Positions 10,951-22,377 are shown, counted from the stretch's first letter. The stretch: DNA of 40,409 nt from Nymphaea colorata (GCF_008831285.2 NW_022204769.1:1-40409); one strand, 5' to 3'. Notes: a model not told the origin generated them from the sequence alone. A program made the numbers and translations.

Positions 10951-13530
10951 ATAATAGGTAGAGAGAATAGATTAAGGTTATGTTGGAAAGGTCTTATGTA
11001 AATAACATTAATGAGGTTAAGTATGGAGAGATGAAAGGTAACATTGTTTTCAGTAACAGCTATGTTTCAAGTAAGATTATTTCCTTGCTAAATGGGCAGA
11101 GGATAGGGCACGTGGCCTAATTGATTTCAAATCCTTTTTGTTTTTGAGTATTTTTTTTATAAAATTCTATTTTCCTCTTTCTCTATTCATGTATTCTTTT
11201 GGATTTCCTTTATAATGTAATTGCTATTATGCATAAAAAAGACTTGTCGAACAAAGTAATATTATAAAATCATAAAACAATTATTCCACCCCGCTTTTCT
11301 CATACAACAATATCCTTAGATTGTCATGTATGTAAAATTGCTTTTTTCTTTTCTTTTGCAACATACACTAGTACTTCTTAACTCATTTATTTTTGTGGTA
11401 GTTGATCATTTCTTGATTCACATGCATTTCCTTTAAAAAATTTTCCATGCAATAGACTTTTTCATTGTTAATTTGCTATTGAGTTGTCTGCATTTTTTAT
11501 AGTCTCGTCCAATGCCAAAAGCAAGTATTAAATATACTGACCAACCAACTTAGCTTTTGAAAGTAAAACAACAAAACTACAGTAATAATAAAATACACAA
11601 TGAATAGAAAGACCCAATTTGACGAATTGATAGCATCAAAATTAAGAAATATGGAGGAGATCAGATAATAAAATGTTGAAAAAGCAGAATGGATGTGAAT
11701 ATCAGTATCCCGGATCTTCCTTTCCTCTGAAGGATATTCATGTGCTTCAATGTAGACCTTGGAAGGAGGTCATTGGTTTTCTTCATAGGCCCAACCCTCT
11801 CAACTCTTTGGATGAGTGGTTGATATTGCCAGTATTCCATCTCATGGAATATGGCATTGAATGTGTAGTGTTGTTTTTCCTTTTTCTTGTACATATTCTC
11901 CATTCGTTTTAGTTTTTAGTAATAAAGGCCAGGGAGAGCTCTCCCCCAGCAGTGATTGCTTTAGATAGCATCACAAGAAATATGGAGTAAAAGTGAATCA
12001 ATGTGCACTATGTCGGTGTTCATGATTTTTTCTTATATTTAAATAATGGTCATCGCTTTCAAAAGGTAAACATTGAAAGGATCATTAGAGTAGAAAAGAA
12101 AATTAGTAAATATGTATCTTCAAGGTTTAATGTCTGACTACATAGTTTTTATACCACCATTTTTAGTCAAAATGAATTTCAAATGCTTTCTTTTTTTTTG
12201 CTTCTTATTTTTTCCCGTCAACTTAATTAACTTCTGTTGACATTAGATGACTACAAACATTGAGTTTGTTTCAACATATAGAGACAAAAATGGTTGTAGC
12301 TAGAATCATATTCTTTCTTGTTATTCTATTTTTAAACCCTGCAAAAATCATATGACTTGCTATAAACTTATGACTAACTTATTTTTATATATTCTAATGT
12401 AGTGATTTTATACTAAGAGAGAAATTTATAAAAAAAATCATTCATTCTATTTTTTTAAAATAGAAACAACTGTAGGAAATTAAAGGAGAAAAAAAAAGCT
12501 ATTCTTAATTAAAAGTATGTACATTTTCATTACTTTTGTTTTTCTTCAATTTGTCTGCAATAAATAAAGGTGTGTCCCTTCCTAAAATAAAAGTCTAGTA
12601 ATGCTAGATTAAAAGTACAAACTTATCATTGTTTCTAAACATATTATTTTATTATCCTGGCAACAACGTTAAAAATAGCTTTTCCTAAACCCATGCCAGT
12701 TTACTAATTTGGGCTCTACATGTATGCATTTCTATGAGATAAAGAGCATGGAACGTTTACTGGAAAAAGATTTCTTTTTCATTCCTTTACAAATGGAGTC
12801 TTATTCATTTCATTCCAACATTAATGAATTTCCAACAAAATAAACTCATACGAATTTGTTGTTTTACAAGAACGTTCCTGTCTTTTGCGGCTTAGCTAAA
12901 TTCTCTTTTGCTCAAAGGAAAGAAAGACATTTCACTCGCACTTAAACTGTTTGAGCGTGGATAACTTTGTTTCCTTTTAAGGGTCCATTTTAATACCGTG
13001 AATTAAGTACTTGGGCTTAAAACTGCTGCGTATTTAGGACCGGTATTTTCTTTGGTGGAATTTTTGTTTTACCTTTCATTTACCTATTTGTTTGCCTTTA
13101 TAGGACTTTTCTTAAGGGTATTGAGAAGTTAACAGGCAATTTTTATTTTTGTAGCGTTAAAGTTTTGAGTTTGACTTGTGTGTGCTGCTTGGTGCATGCA
13201 ACAAGCATACGCCAAAACAAAATTGAAATTATTGAAAACAAAATGTCATTTGAAGTGTTTCACTTTTTTCAATTTCTTCTTTTGTCTTTACAAAAAATTC
13301 ATTTTTTTGTCAAGAGCATTTTGTCATTAACTATACTGGTGGTGCACAAAATTTTCGTGCACAGTAAGGCGTATAATCAGGTTTGTAAAGTTTCCCGTGT
13401 TCAAGTGGAATTTTAACACTGGAACTAAAGTTTAATCATGCCTCTAAAACTCCAAGCGCTAAAGTTTCATAATTGTCTACGGGAACATTGCACCGAATTT
13501 GAACTAAACTTCCACCTCTTCAGTAAAATT
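10951..13530. other. AT-rich intergenic DNA, no secure gene
   Basis: Mostly low-GC DNA with short open frames only. At 11661-11912 both strands are open for about 80 codons. The minus frame contains YWQYQPLIQRVERVGPMKK followed by a Ser/Lys-rich stretch and looks somewhat protein-like, but I do not recognise it and see no splice or start context. Nothing else is supported. Confidence 0.4.
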
Positions 13531-13536
13531 TAGTAT

Positions 13537-13839
13537 ATGCAAATGGGCCCAAGGGTGAGTCGGTGGAGGTTATATGAGTCTCTTGCACAAGGAGGTCTTT
13601 TCATTGTTGGTGTAAATCAAAGCATTGCAATTTTCAGCGCTCTTCTCTATTATGGTTATTCAGCTGTCAAGTTTTCCCAGTTCTTCCTTGCCGTTCCATC
13701 TGCAGATCACCTGCAACTAATACACCCAACAGCACCTTTCGCTGCAATGGCTTCCACTGGTAGACTTGAGCTTATCTGGCTCTTTAACCATTACCAGCAT
13801 GGGGGCCCTTTCCCTGACCAACGGCCACCAAGATACTGA
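13537..13839 (+). other. Unrecognised open frame, possible gene fragment
   Basis: A 100-codon frame contains GGLFIVGVNQSIAIFSALLY followed by YGYSAVKFSQFFLAVPSA. The composition resembles a membrane-associated protein segment and is less AT-biased than the flanks. It runs straight into the outer edge of a copia LTR at 13837, which would have cut any gene here. No family is recognised, and it may be chance. Confidence 0.25.
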
Positions 13840-14116
13840 AGAAATAGACAAAGAGAGTGACACTCAAGGACTCAGCAAGACCAAGAGTGACTCTTCTTCA
13901 TTTATCTTTTCTTCTGTAGTTTACAATGACGAGAGATACAGCCATAAAGAGGAAGGAGAAGAAACAACCTCAAAAACATGTAAGAGAGAAAAACGAAAGG
14001 TTATCTCTCCATGAACAAAAAGAAATACAAATAGAGTAACCAAATTGGCAATATCTCAATACAAAGAAAGAAGGATAACATCGTTGAAGAGCTCTCCAAT
14101 CATAACTTGTTTAACA
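13837..14116 (-). repeat. 3' LTR of a truncated copia element
   Basis: On the minus strand the LTR begins TGTTAAACAAG immediately after a polypurine tract and ends ...ATTTCTTCA, giving TG...CA ends and a length of 280 bp. The five bases outside it (GATAC, 13832-13836) would be one copy of the target-site duplication; the other is lost with the 5' part of the element. The outer TGAAGAAA resembles that of the younger copia LTRs at 27.6 and 33.8 kb, so the families may be related. Confidence 0.6.
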
Positions 14117-14130
14117 CTCCCCCTCAAGTT
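14117..14130 (-). other. Polypurine tract of the truncated copia element
   Basis: The minus strand reads AACTTGAGGGGGAG directly before the LTR start TGTTAAAC. This is the usual priming site for plus-strand DNA synthesis in copia elements and fixes the LTR border. Confidence 0.7.
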
Positions 14131-14620
14131 GAGAATCCGGGATATCCACGATTCTCAAATGGATCATCTTGGTTAAACTATCTTGTGTGACAGCCTTAGT
14201 AAATATATCTGCATATTGATCTTCACTCTTCACAAACGTCGTAGTTATCTCCTTGTTTTGAACTTTCTCTCACATAAAATATCAATCGACTTTTGCATGT
14301 TTTGTTCTTTCAGGAAAAACCAAATTATAGCAAGTGAAGCGCAGCCTAATTGTCACAATACAAATTCATGGGCTTAATTGTTTGAAGCCAACCTCCTTGA
14401 GTATAGATTTAAGCCAAAGAAGTTCACAAGCAATATTAGCCATGGCTTTATATTTTGCTTCTGCAATTGATCTCGAGATGAGTTTTGCTTCTTGCTTTTT
14501 CAAGAAACAAGATTGTTTACAATTGTCATGCAAAACCCAGTAGTAGACTTTCTATCAGAGTTACTCCCAAACCAATCGCATTAGTGTAACCCTTCAAGTT
14601 TCATCTTGCTTTCAATGCCC
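14131..14620 (-). pseudogene. copia RNase H remnant
   Basis: Minus-strand pieces in order are DRKSTTGFCMTIVNNLVS, a stop, KSKKQN, and after frameshifts VKSEDQYADIFTKAVTQD, SLTKMIHLRIVDI and QLEGE. ADIFTKA is the well-known end of copia polyproteins. The Asp residues of the first catalytic box are damaged. The element continues no further to the right than about 14620; a MITE and LINE sequence follow. Confidence 0.75.
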
Positions 14621-14651
14621 AGTCTTCTCCTTGGGCCACAAGGTTCTCTAT

Positions 14652-14910
14652 TACGCTTGGGCATCGGGCCTGGGTACCCAAAAAAATCACCCTGGTTGGC
14701 CCGACAGGACCCGATTCGGCCCAATTAATTTTTTTATTATATTTTTATTTAATAATATATATATTTTATTATTAAAAATGTATTTTATATTCAAAAATTT
14801 GTATTTTATATTTAAAAATTATTGTTTTATTTTAACCGGGCCTGGCCCAGGCTCGGGTTTCAGTCATCGGGCCAGCCCAGGCCCTCAGGGCAGCCCGATG
14901 CCTAGACCTA
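14652..14910. mobile_element. Short GC-ended hAT-like MITE (259 bp)
   Basis: The ends are inverted: TACGCTTGGGCATCGGGC on the left, and TAGGTCTAGGCATCGGGC as the complement of the right end. Flanking bases TTCTCTAT (14644-14651) and TTCTATAT (14911-14918) match at 7 of 8 positions, the 8-bp duplication expected for hAT elements. Both subterminal parts are GC-rich with CGGGCC/GGCCCG repeats, while the centre (about 14725-14835) is almost pure A/T. Its ends resemble the larger element at 32938-33802, so they are probably the same family. The long frame across it is not a gene. Confidence 0.7.
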
Positions 14911-15090
14911 TTCTATATCAGTTGTTTGCATATTCATATTCGTCCATTCCTGTAACATCTCTCCCACTTCACCCTTGGAGTTTTAACAAGAGTCCATCCC
15001 TCCTCATTCTGAACTCTTTCATTTATTTCAACCAATGGCATCCTTCCTTTCCCAATCACGTTTGCTTCTTTGCTTCCCACCCCTTCCTTT

Positions 15091-16180
15091 TTACTGAAAC
15101 TTCTTTCCCCCTTCCTCTTCCCTCCACTTCTCATTTTGGTGTACCCTTTTTTTACTTCCACTGCACTTCCGTATCTCTTTCTCAGAATTAAAGGCAAATC
15201 CAGGAGGTGCATCCGTTTCATTAAGAAATTTAACCCCCTCTAGAGTACAAAATGGATTAATACAGATGGTCGGGGAGAGATTACCTTTCTGTTTGCTCTT
15301 AGCAGGTATTGGGCTCTGATAGTCTACCATGCTAGGCTTTCCACGGAGGCCTATCTTCAGTTGCTCTCTACCTATTTGTTTATCCTTCCCTTTTATGACT
15401 CTCACCTGTGATCTGCGCCCCTTTTCTGCTTCCTTCACCGACACGATTATCCACCATTCTGATATTTTCCCAAGGGTTGACAATTAATCCAGCAACCTAG
15501 CATCCATATGGGTGAAAGCTCTGCACCTGTGACAATAGGTTATTTTCAATTCATATGCAATTACTTGCTTGTAGATTTCCTTCTCCGACACCCTCATATT
15601 CACCACTGGAATCCGCTGAAAGCCCACTAGAATCTCCTCCCCTATCCTCGTAAAATTCTATCTACCCCACACTTTTGTGCATTTGTCTTCCGCTACAAAA
15701 CGTCCCCCCATTCCCTTCACCCCCTTTGAATGCATATTCAGTCCATAGATGAACAGGCAGATTCGGTAACTGAATCCATAAGAGCATCAACTGAGATTCC
15801 TTGATCTTTAGTTCTTCACCTGGTTTCCAGTGGCTCACAACCAATATTCATTTATCCACCGACTAGGCTCTCTGCCTCAACACGATACGTAGCTCATCTT
15901 TTGAATCAGCCCTAATCAAGAATCTTCCATTCCCTACCACTGAAAATTTAGGATTCTTGATCATCGGCCAATGTTTATGAAGCAATTCGAAAACAAAATT
16001 GAAGTCCAGGCCCAGCCGGGAAACACATCCAAGCAGCCCTGCCACCGCAACAAATCCAAAACATTCTGCGAGTTTTTCATATGCATCTTGATGGAATGAT
16101 ATCATAGGCCCCTCATCAGTTAACTCTACTTGTGCTTCAGGAATTTCATCTAAGGATGGCTTTTCTAGTTTTTCAACCAC
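15091..16180 (-). pseudogene. LINE ORF1 remnant (DUF4283 domain plus zinc knuckle)
   Basis: The minus frame 15863-16180 contains LGLDFNFVFELLHKHWPMIK and FSVVGNGRFLIRADSKDELR. After a short break, 15662-15844 continues VVSHWKPGEELKIKESQLML and LWIQLPNLPVHLW. Then come IGEEILVGFQRIPVV and YCHRCRAFTHMD. This order is the DUF4283 RNA-binding-like domain of plant L1-type LINE ORF1 proteins followed by a CX2CX4H knuckle whose last Cys is missing. 15091-15483 continues in another frame with a basic tail. At least two frame breaks exist. No endonuclease/RT ORF follows to the left, so the element is truncated. Confidence 0.65.
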
Positions 16181-16199
16181 GTCCGCGCAGCTATGGCCT

Positions 16200-17143
16200 T
16201 TCCTTTCTCCAATCCTTCCCCTTCTTCCGGTGGTCGAGGATCATCCCACAAAATCCCATCTAGGGCTAGAGCCTTCCCAAAGCAAGCTCTCGACTTCCAT
16301 TTTCAAGTGTGTGCCAGTCCAATGACAGGAAGGTTATAAAGATGAAAATACGAACCATGATTTCACCTCTAGAGGTAGGGAGGGTATGGTCCAGATTAAG
16401 GAAGGGGTGCTTTTTGTCTTTGTCCACAATTCCATTTAAAAGGAAGTACTTAATGAGGTGATTGAGTCGCCATTCAAGCTAGGCAGTTGACCATGAACAA
16501 TGCAATATTATCATATGTGGCTTACTGACACTTACAAGTGACATTTTGTCCAAGCCATTTGAAACCCTTCACTGGCATTTCTTCTCTACCATGGCAACCC
16601 AACCATGACGTACTTTTTTGGAGGCGGTGCGATTGAAAGCCCCTTCATTGATGTCCTCTAGAAGCCATAAAAAAGCAATAGAGGACTCTATGAGTGCCAC
16701 CAAAGGATTTAATTGATACATTGTCTTTTCCATAGAAGGTTCCTATTTTGGCATTTGTGGTATATATAAATATTGCGATTAAGCATGAGTCACTAGACTT
16801 TCTGCTAAGGTTTGCGCAGCATCCTGCCCATAAATGGTTTCAGATTTTCAGTGACACTTGATAGGTTCTATTGAGGATCAGTATTCTTGTTGTATCTTAT
16901 TTTGTAAAGAGTTGGCATTTAGTTCGTGCCCACTTTCCTTAACAATGTTTTGTTCTAGGAATTGTTAATGGAAAACACATTTTAAAACTAATAGCATTAA
17001 AAGTACAAATAAAATTAAAGCAAACATGAAAATGAGTAGAGGTAAGTAGTAGTTGATGAAAAATTGACCTTATCTGTATGACAATACAATTTCACAAACA
17101 TTATTTAAAACATATAAAACGCACTGGGAAAAAGATAAAACAA
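16200..17143. other. Intergenic DNA, nothing recognised
   Basis: There is a short plus frame from 16193 (about 50 codons, Ser/Pro/Arg-rich) opposite the upstream part of the LINE ORF1. No domain is recognised, and the rest is AT-rich with stops in all frames. Confidence 0.4.
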
Positions 17144-17770
17144 TGTTAAACATGAAGAATCAACTATGAAGCCTTGAACATTTTATTCGCCACTAAAGAC
17201 GGTGGAGCGGGTAGATGATGAGCAGCAACACCCAAAAGAAGAAGAACAAAAGCGAGAAAAAATATCGAACTTAGGTAAGTAGTACAGATCATAGACACGT
17301 TTCGGCAAGCCAAGCATACACAGCTTCGAGTGGAGAAACGGCAGAGGGATAAGCAAGATGGCTCGAACTCGGCTCCAAAGAATAACTGACGTGATAGAGC
17401 TTGTTCAAGTCTATGTTCTTGTTCAAGTGTGTTGGAGTTACAGCAGCAGAAAGGTGACCTTGTTCAAGTCTGTGTCTACGCAACAGGGACAACACCACCA
17501 TCGGTAGTATGAGTGGAGAGGAGGAAGAAGAAGAAATGTAGTTTTTCTGGTTTGCTTCTAAGAGGTGCAGGTTTGGTTAATCTCACGATTTACCCTAAGC
17601 ATAAGATAAGTGGGCTTTTATAGACCGCCTCCTAGGTTTTTCTAATGCCGAGCAAGGACAGTTACAGCTAGAGAGATTAATGGGCAGTTTTCTTATTTAA
17701 TCTTGTAACTGCAAATGGGCCTCTTGCAGTTACAAGATGTAGAGATAGGGCTCAGGGCCACTATCCAACA
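17144..17770 (-). repeat. LTR-like sequence with promoter and adjoining polypurine tract
   Basis: On the minus strand a polypurine-type tract GGCCAAGTGGGAGA is followed directly by TGTTGGATAGTGG, the usual junction in many plant copia elements. A TATA box (TCTATAAAAGCCC, minus strand, 17613-17624) lies about 146 bp into the LTR, where a U3 promoter should be. I place the other end at TGTTAAACATG (17144, reading ...TTTAACA on the minus strand) for the TG...CA pair; this end is less certain. The matching 5' LTR is not in the window. The minus frame 17289-17501 lies in what would be R-U5 and is not called a gene. Confidence 0.55.
17613..17624 (-). promoter_or_regulatory. TATA box in the LTR-like sequence
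   Basis: The minus strand reads TCTATAAAAGCC. Its placement inside a putative U3, followed by a CT-rich leader (TTTCTTCTTCTTCC), fits an LTR promoter firing leftward. Confidence 0.5.
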
Positions 17771-20700
17771 TCTCCCACTTGGCCATGAAATTGTCAGATT
17801 GCTTCCACTATTTGTGGGTTTCCTTAATATTTAGTTAGAAGGTTTTCTACGATTGGTTTATCCATCGTAACTTGAATTTTCATTCAAGGTTTGTAGCGAG
17901 ATTTTCCTTTCAGTGGTTTTCCATCGCAGCCTTTTAAGTATTCAATATATTTCACATTAGTTACGAGATTTTCTTCATGCACAAGTATTTCCATCATGAC
18001 ATGTTAAAACATAGTCCCATGTGGACCACAAGCTTTATAAAAAAAACATCAAGAATTCTCTTGATAATAATGTTAGCAATCATGTAAGCATTTGAAACGT
18101 TCATGTTTATGAAGTGCACCTGGATACTTTTCAACCACCTCACAAAGAGGCAAACCAGGATGTTCTTAGCCCCATATGGGCTATATGCTTGGCAAATAAA
18201 TCATTAAGGATTCCTTTTGTTAAAAATGTTAGCAATTATATGAATATATCTTTTGTTTCATTCATATATCTGAAAACATTTAACTACATAAAACAAGGCC
18301 ATCTGGACTTTTTTAATGTATACTGACAAGCTAAATTAGAAGCTTGTATCAAGTCACAAACTAATATACATCGAAAGCGAAGGGTATATATTTCCTTTTA
18401 TTGTATTCCATAATTACTTAATTCCTTTAACAATAGGAGTTCCAAAACATTCATTCTAAATTCATGAAATACATAATCATATGACAAAAACATGTATTTG
18501 CTTTCAAACAGAGCAAAGGGTATACTTTTCAAATGTTTACATAGTCATCAGCTTCATTAGCAACGCCTAATCTTTATCATGACTATTAAAAGAATGAACA
18601 ATTAACAAATAGTCTACCATAGAAGTACTTTTCATCTTGTATAGTTTTCATCAATATACTCTTTCATGGAAAGAATTTCATTTAATTCATCATTCATATT
18701 TAAATCATAATAAGCAAATAAATCGCTTACTGTCATGTCAAATTTGTCAAGTATTTCATAAAGTTCAACACATAGTTCCACTATTAAATGCATAGACAAC
18801 AATTCAAATATTGCCATTCAAGTATTCCAAATATATATATTCAAATCTGAATCAAAGCTATATGTAAGGTGGATCTCAAGCAATAAATAGATCTCATTTC
18901 AAAAGCCACATGAATATAAAGATTTAGATTATATTAGCATAGATCTAAACTAGTAAGATCCACAATACAACTAATGTTAATTTAAAACACATGATCTTCA
19001 TTGAAATATTATACAATTCAACAACCATATTTGGATCAATGCTAACCCATCTCTCTTTTGAGAAAACAAGTTATCATGTACTAGCACTTTAGTGCCATAA
19101 AGCTTCAAATAAATACATTCTTACAATATAAATTTTGTCCATGAGTGTTATATTACATCTCATGAGCATGCATTAAAAAACAATTCATTTTTCTAAGAAA
19201 GAGAAGCAAATGAAGCTTTATTCAATAGTTCTCTAGAATAACCTTTGAATCTAGAATGGCAACACATATTACAATATGATCATATCCAAAGGCAAACATG
19301 GTAACATATATTGGAACCAAAGCAAACAAGATATGAATTTTTTCCACATATCCAAACAAGTCAGTTTAGATCAGAAGCTAAACTTTATGTAATGTGGATT
19401 TCATGAGTTCAAATATAGAAATTCGGATCATATCAACATAGATCCAAACACAACAATAAGAAAAATAACAAATATCTTGTCCCAAAAGTCAATCTAGTTC
19501 TCTTAATTCAACACTAAAGATTTTTCTTTTTCTTACCTTTAATATGATGCAAATCTAAATTCAAACGCGTAGTCATCTCTGATAAGAACGAGTAAAATTT
19601 TCATGTACTAGAACTTTTAGCACAACAGATCTTCAAATAAAATATTTCATTAATATGGCTTTCATCATGCTTAAGAGTGTTACCTTACAAAAGGCAAACA
19701 TGATGATATATTGGATTCAATGTAAGTACGGGTATTTGGTGCCAATGACACAAACAAGTTAACTTGGATCCAATTCTATCATGAACCGAGCACAATGCCA
19801 TATGGATCTTACCATGTCTAAGAGTGTTGATTTACATCTCTCTGCATTCAACGTACAATAATATAATCATTCATTTTAACTATGATAAAAATACAATAAT
19901 GTGATCTTTGTCTTAGGAATATTCTTTCATAAGGAGCAAAAAAATTTGTCTTTTAGCACACTAGTTCTACTCACTCAGAAATTGTATAACTTGTAAAAAC
20001 ATTAGATCTAGAAATCAATGCATATCATAATATGTTTAGATCTAATATAAACAAGATCTTGACCCTAAGGAAAAGGTATAAACGAGTCAAATTAGATCAT
20101 GCTCCAAAAAGGTGTAGCGTTTACCGTGAGATCCAAATTCAATAGCCAAATGGATATATAAAACAAAAATTTGGACATAACTAATATTAGCATGGAGCCA
20201 AATACTGATGATGAATATCCATAAAGCATGCATAATAGCATATATCTGAACCAATATAAATAGGATATGGATTTTTAACCAATATCCAAACAAATTCAGA
20301 ACTTCAAGAATATAAGTTTTAACATACAATGGATCAAACCTCAACGACATCCAACCATAAAATAGATATGGGTGTGCAACATGTAGAGATCCAAAATACA
20401 AAGTGGATAATAGTCAGATCCAAAACCCAAAAGCTCACGGCATCCACATCATAACAATAACAGATCCAGATATAATAATACCCACAATATAACCAATATT
20501 TATTTGAACAATAAAAACATATTTCACTTCAAATAATATAAACCTTGATTCAATAAAAACATTCAAATCGTAACCAGAATTCTAGTTAGTAAAAGAGACT
20601 GACATTTCTTATCAATTTCATTTCACTGTGTTCGTTTTTCTTTATATCAACACATCAAAATCCAACACCATTTCAATTCTCTTCGAGTCAAGGCCATAGG

Positions 20701-21490
20701 ACATACTATGATGTCTGTTTTGCAAGATGTAGTGACACATTTACTCATCACATTCAAATTCACTAAGTTTATTGAAAATGTATCACATAAAAGTGAAGAC
20801 AGACCTCCTTTTGGAGAGCACCTAAAAGAATAAAAATATTCTTGATTTTACATGCACAAATCTATGCCGATAGGAGAACCATTATTTGTTGCATTGCTTT
20901 TCATACTCCTTCATTTTATGTGCAAACACGTAAAATAATAAAATTACATAAGCATACATATATGTTGCTAACCATTTTCCGACCTTGCACAATTCTAAGG
21001 CTCCCACTCTTTGAAGTCATTTCTAAACTAATTTTCAAGACAAGTAGAGAACAATAATATAGGGAAAGCAACAAAGAGAATAACACATCATAAGATCTTC
21101 TATAACATTCTAAAGTATCACTTAAAACAAGGAAAACTCAATATTAAATTTTAGACCGTGAGTTTTCCCTTCTCATTTTCAAAGTTATTTTCGAAATTCT
21201 TTTTCTACAATTTTTAATAAGCTTGAGGGTACCTTTATGTAATTGTACATAAAATCTCTGTTTTCCGCCGAAATTGCAAAACAATTTTTTGGAAACCTCT
21301 TTTAGCAATTTATAATAACTCTGAGGGTATCACAAAGCAATTTCATATAAGATCCTCTGTTTTTGCTGAAATTAACTTTCGCGAGCCTCTTTTTGAAAAA
21401 GTTTTTAGCAAAAACATCGTGGCATAAATTTATCAAAAATTCGATAGCGTTTGTGACAATAGTGTGGAAGTGGTGGACTAATTTTCTAAT
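17771..21490 (-). mobile_element. Non-coding, repetitive internal region next to the LTR (LARD-like or degenerate)
   Basis: Some 3.7 kb lies on the internal side of the LTR at 17144-17770 with no retrotransposon protein recognisable on either strand. It has internal degenerate repeats. Related pieces occur at 18946, 19430 and 20186 (TTAGCATAGATCTAAA and variants), at 19075 and 19600 (CATGTACTAG...CTTCAAATAAA), at 19290 and 20240 (AAGATATGAATTTTT / AGGATATGGATTTTT), and at 21225 and 21330 (AGGGTA...TCTGTTTT..GC.GAAATT). A large non-autonomous LTR derivative is one reading; plain degeneration is another. No second LTR is found at its right end, so the assignment is tentative. Confidence 0.35.
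17815..18010. repeat. Three degenerate tandem units with GAGATTTTC...TTTCCATC cores
   Basis: Three successive stretches align on a pattern of AG..TTTTC, a variable segment, then T.TCCATC and a short tail: about 17838-17872, 17890-17930 and 17960-18000. The first holds TACGAT...ATCGTA and the third TCATG...CATGA, so short stems with different sequence occur at equivalent places. Divergence is high. Confidence 0.4.
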
Positions 21491-21492
21491 TT

Positions 21493-22035
21493 TCAAAATT
21501 TGGGTATAAAATCCCCTTTCGAACTATTTTTTCTCATTTTTCGCTTGATCTTCTCTCGAACTTCTCTCTCCACTTTTTGCTCGTCCTCCTCTGCTTCCTG
21601 TCGCAAGGAAGATGCCCGAAGCAGCTGTCCGACGAGCAGCGAGGAAGCCCTTTTCCACCACACTGGGGTTTTGGGTCGCGGCAAGGACAAATAACAAAAA
21701 GGCTTCGGCAGGTGACTGCCAACGCCCACCTCACTGTTATGGCACTGGTCAAGAGCAAGATTATGAGCAAAGATGCAAATAATGCCACCATGTTAGCTAT
21801 CAGAAACCACTGGAAGGCATGAATGTCGCTATAGATTGCAGTCCCAGCGACATGCCAAACTTCGTCCGATGTCTCAATGGGTGCTGCAGCAGTGCTGGAG
21901 CTTGCCGATCCAATATTGCCATCCAGCCGGAAGCCACTGGGAGGGCTGAGGGCCGCCTGGTAAGTGAGCGTTGCTATCAACACACTCCCAACCATCACGG
22001 TGCCTCGCTTCTCGCCTAGTTCTATCCTGGTGAGT
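21493..22035 (-). pseudogene. PGG-domain fragment of an ankyrin-repeat membrane protein (ITN1/ACD6-like)
   Basis: The minus strand reads RIELGEKRGTVMVGSVLIAT, then LTYQAALSPPSGF, then AGTAIYSDIHAFQWFLIANM and VALFASLLIILLLTS. This is the PGG domain (PF13962) found at the C-terminus of plant ankyrin-repeat membrane proteins: the conserved GT.MV..LIAT.TYQA...PPGGF segment (Gly replaced by Ser here) and a following hydrophobic helix. No ankyrin repeats are visible upstream. The reading frame begins just after a CTCACCAG, which could be a splice acceptor, so this may be a terminal exon. The part left of about 21730 is Arg/Lys-rich and does not match the family, so the gene is probably cut or frameshifted there. 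Confidence 0.65.
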
Positions 22036-22132
22036 TACACTATTGGGTTTCCGTTCTTCTTTATTAATAAAGGGACAAAAGTTTGTGAATCTTTAGGTTT
22101 TTCGTCTTGATACAGAATAAAAAAGAAGTTGG

Positions 22133-22377
22133 ATGAGCAAAGAAGCTCTCAAACCGTCGGACTAGGGTCTGGTATCATCACTGGAAAAAGGAACAGCGAC
22201 TGAATCTTCGGCTGCGACAGAGAGAGAAACGGTGAGGGTTCCTCCTCCATTCTTAGAGGACCCAACCGACTTTTTGGTTTCTGACGCTCAGGCTGTTGTT
22301 GAGTCTGTCAGAAAAAAGGAAGAGGCAAAGCCTCCGTCTCTTCACGTCAGTGGGTTTGAGAAAAAAAAACTGTCCAA
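22133..22377 (+). pseudogene. Orphan coding-like first exon of an unrecognised gene
   Basis: From ATG at 22133 the frame is MSKEALKPSD, then a TAG stop at 22163, then an uninterrupted stretch including FLEDPTDFLVSDAQAVVESV and PSLHVSGFEKKKLSK. It ends at CCAAG followed by GTATTTTCTTCCC, which looks like a plant splice donor. Amino-acid composition (Glu/Lys/Ser-rich, charged, no low-complexity run) is protein-like. With the single stop it reads as exon 1 of a gene. The next exon is missing because lectin-kinase pseudogene sequence begins about 85 bp later on the opposite strand. I do not recognise the protein. Confidence 0.4.

Noticed and set aside
7300-14620. Reading the two minus-strand copia remnants as one element
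   Set aside because: RNase H and 3' LTR sequence (13.8-14.6 kb) lie to the right of the gag start and 5' LTR (10.5 kb), the wrong order for one minus-strand element.
14631-15191. 186-codon plus-strand frame
   Set aside because: It crosses a MITE, its AT-rich centre and the antisense of a LINE ORF1, so it is a composite with no common origin.
17289-17501. 70-codon minus-strand frame as a small gene
   Set aside because: It falls in the presumed R-U5 part of an LTR downstream of its TATA box and shows no recognised domain.
17838-18010. CRISPR-like array because of spaced repeats
   Set aside because: Only three diverged units with no conserved repeat/spacer pattern, in plant nuclear DNA.
20087-20401. 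104-codon hydrophobic minus-strand frame
   Set aside because: Part of the degenerate DNA repeats at 19290 and 20240; the amino-acid similarity follows from nucleotide repetition, and there is no start or family support.
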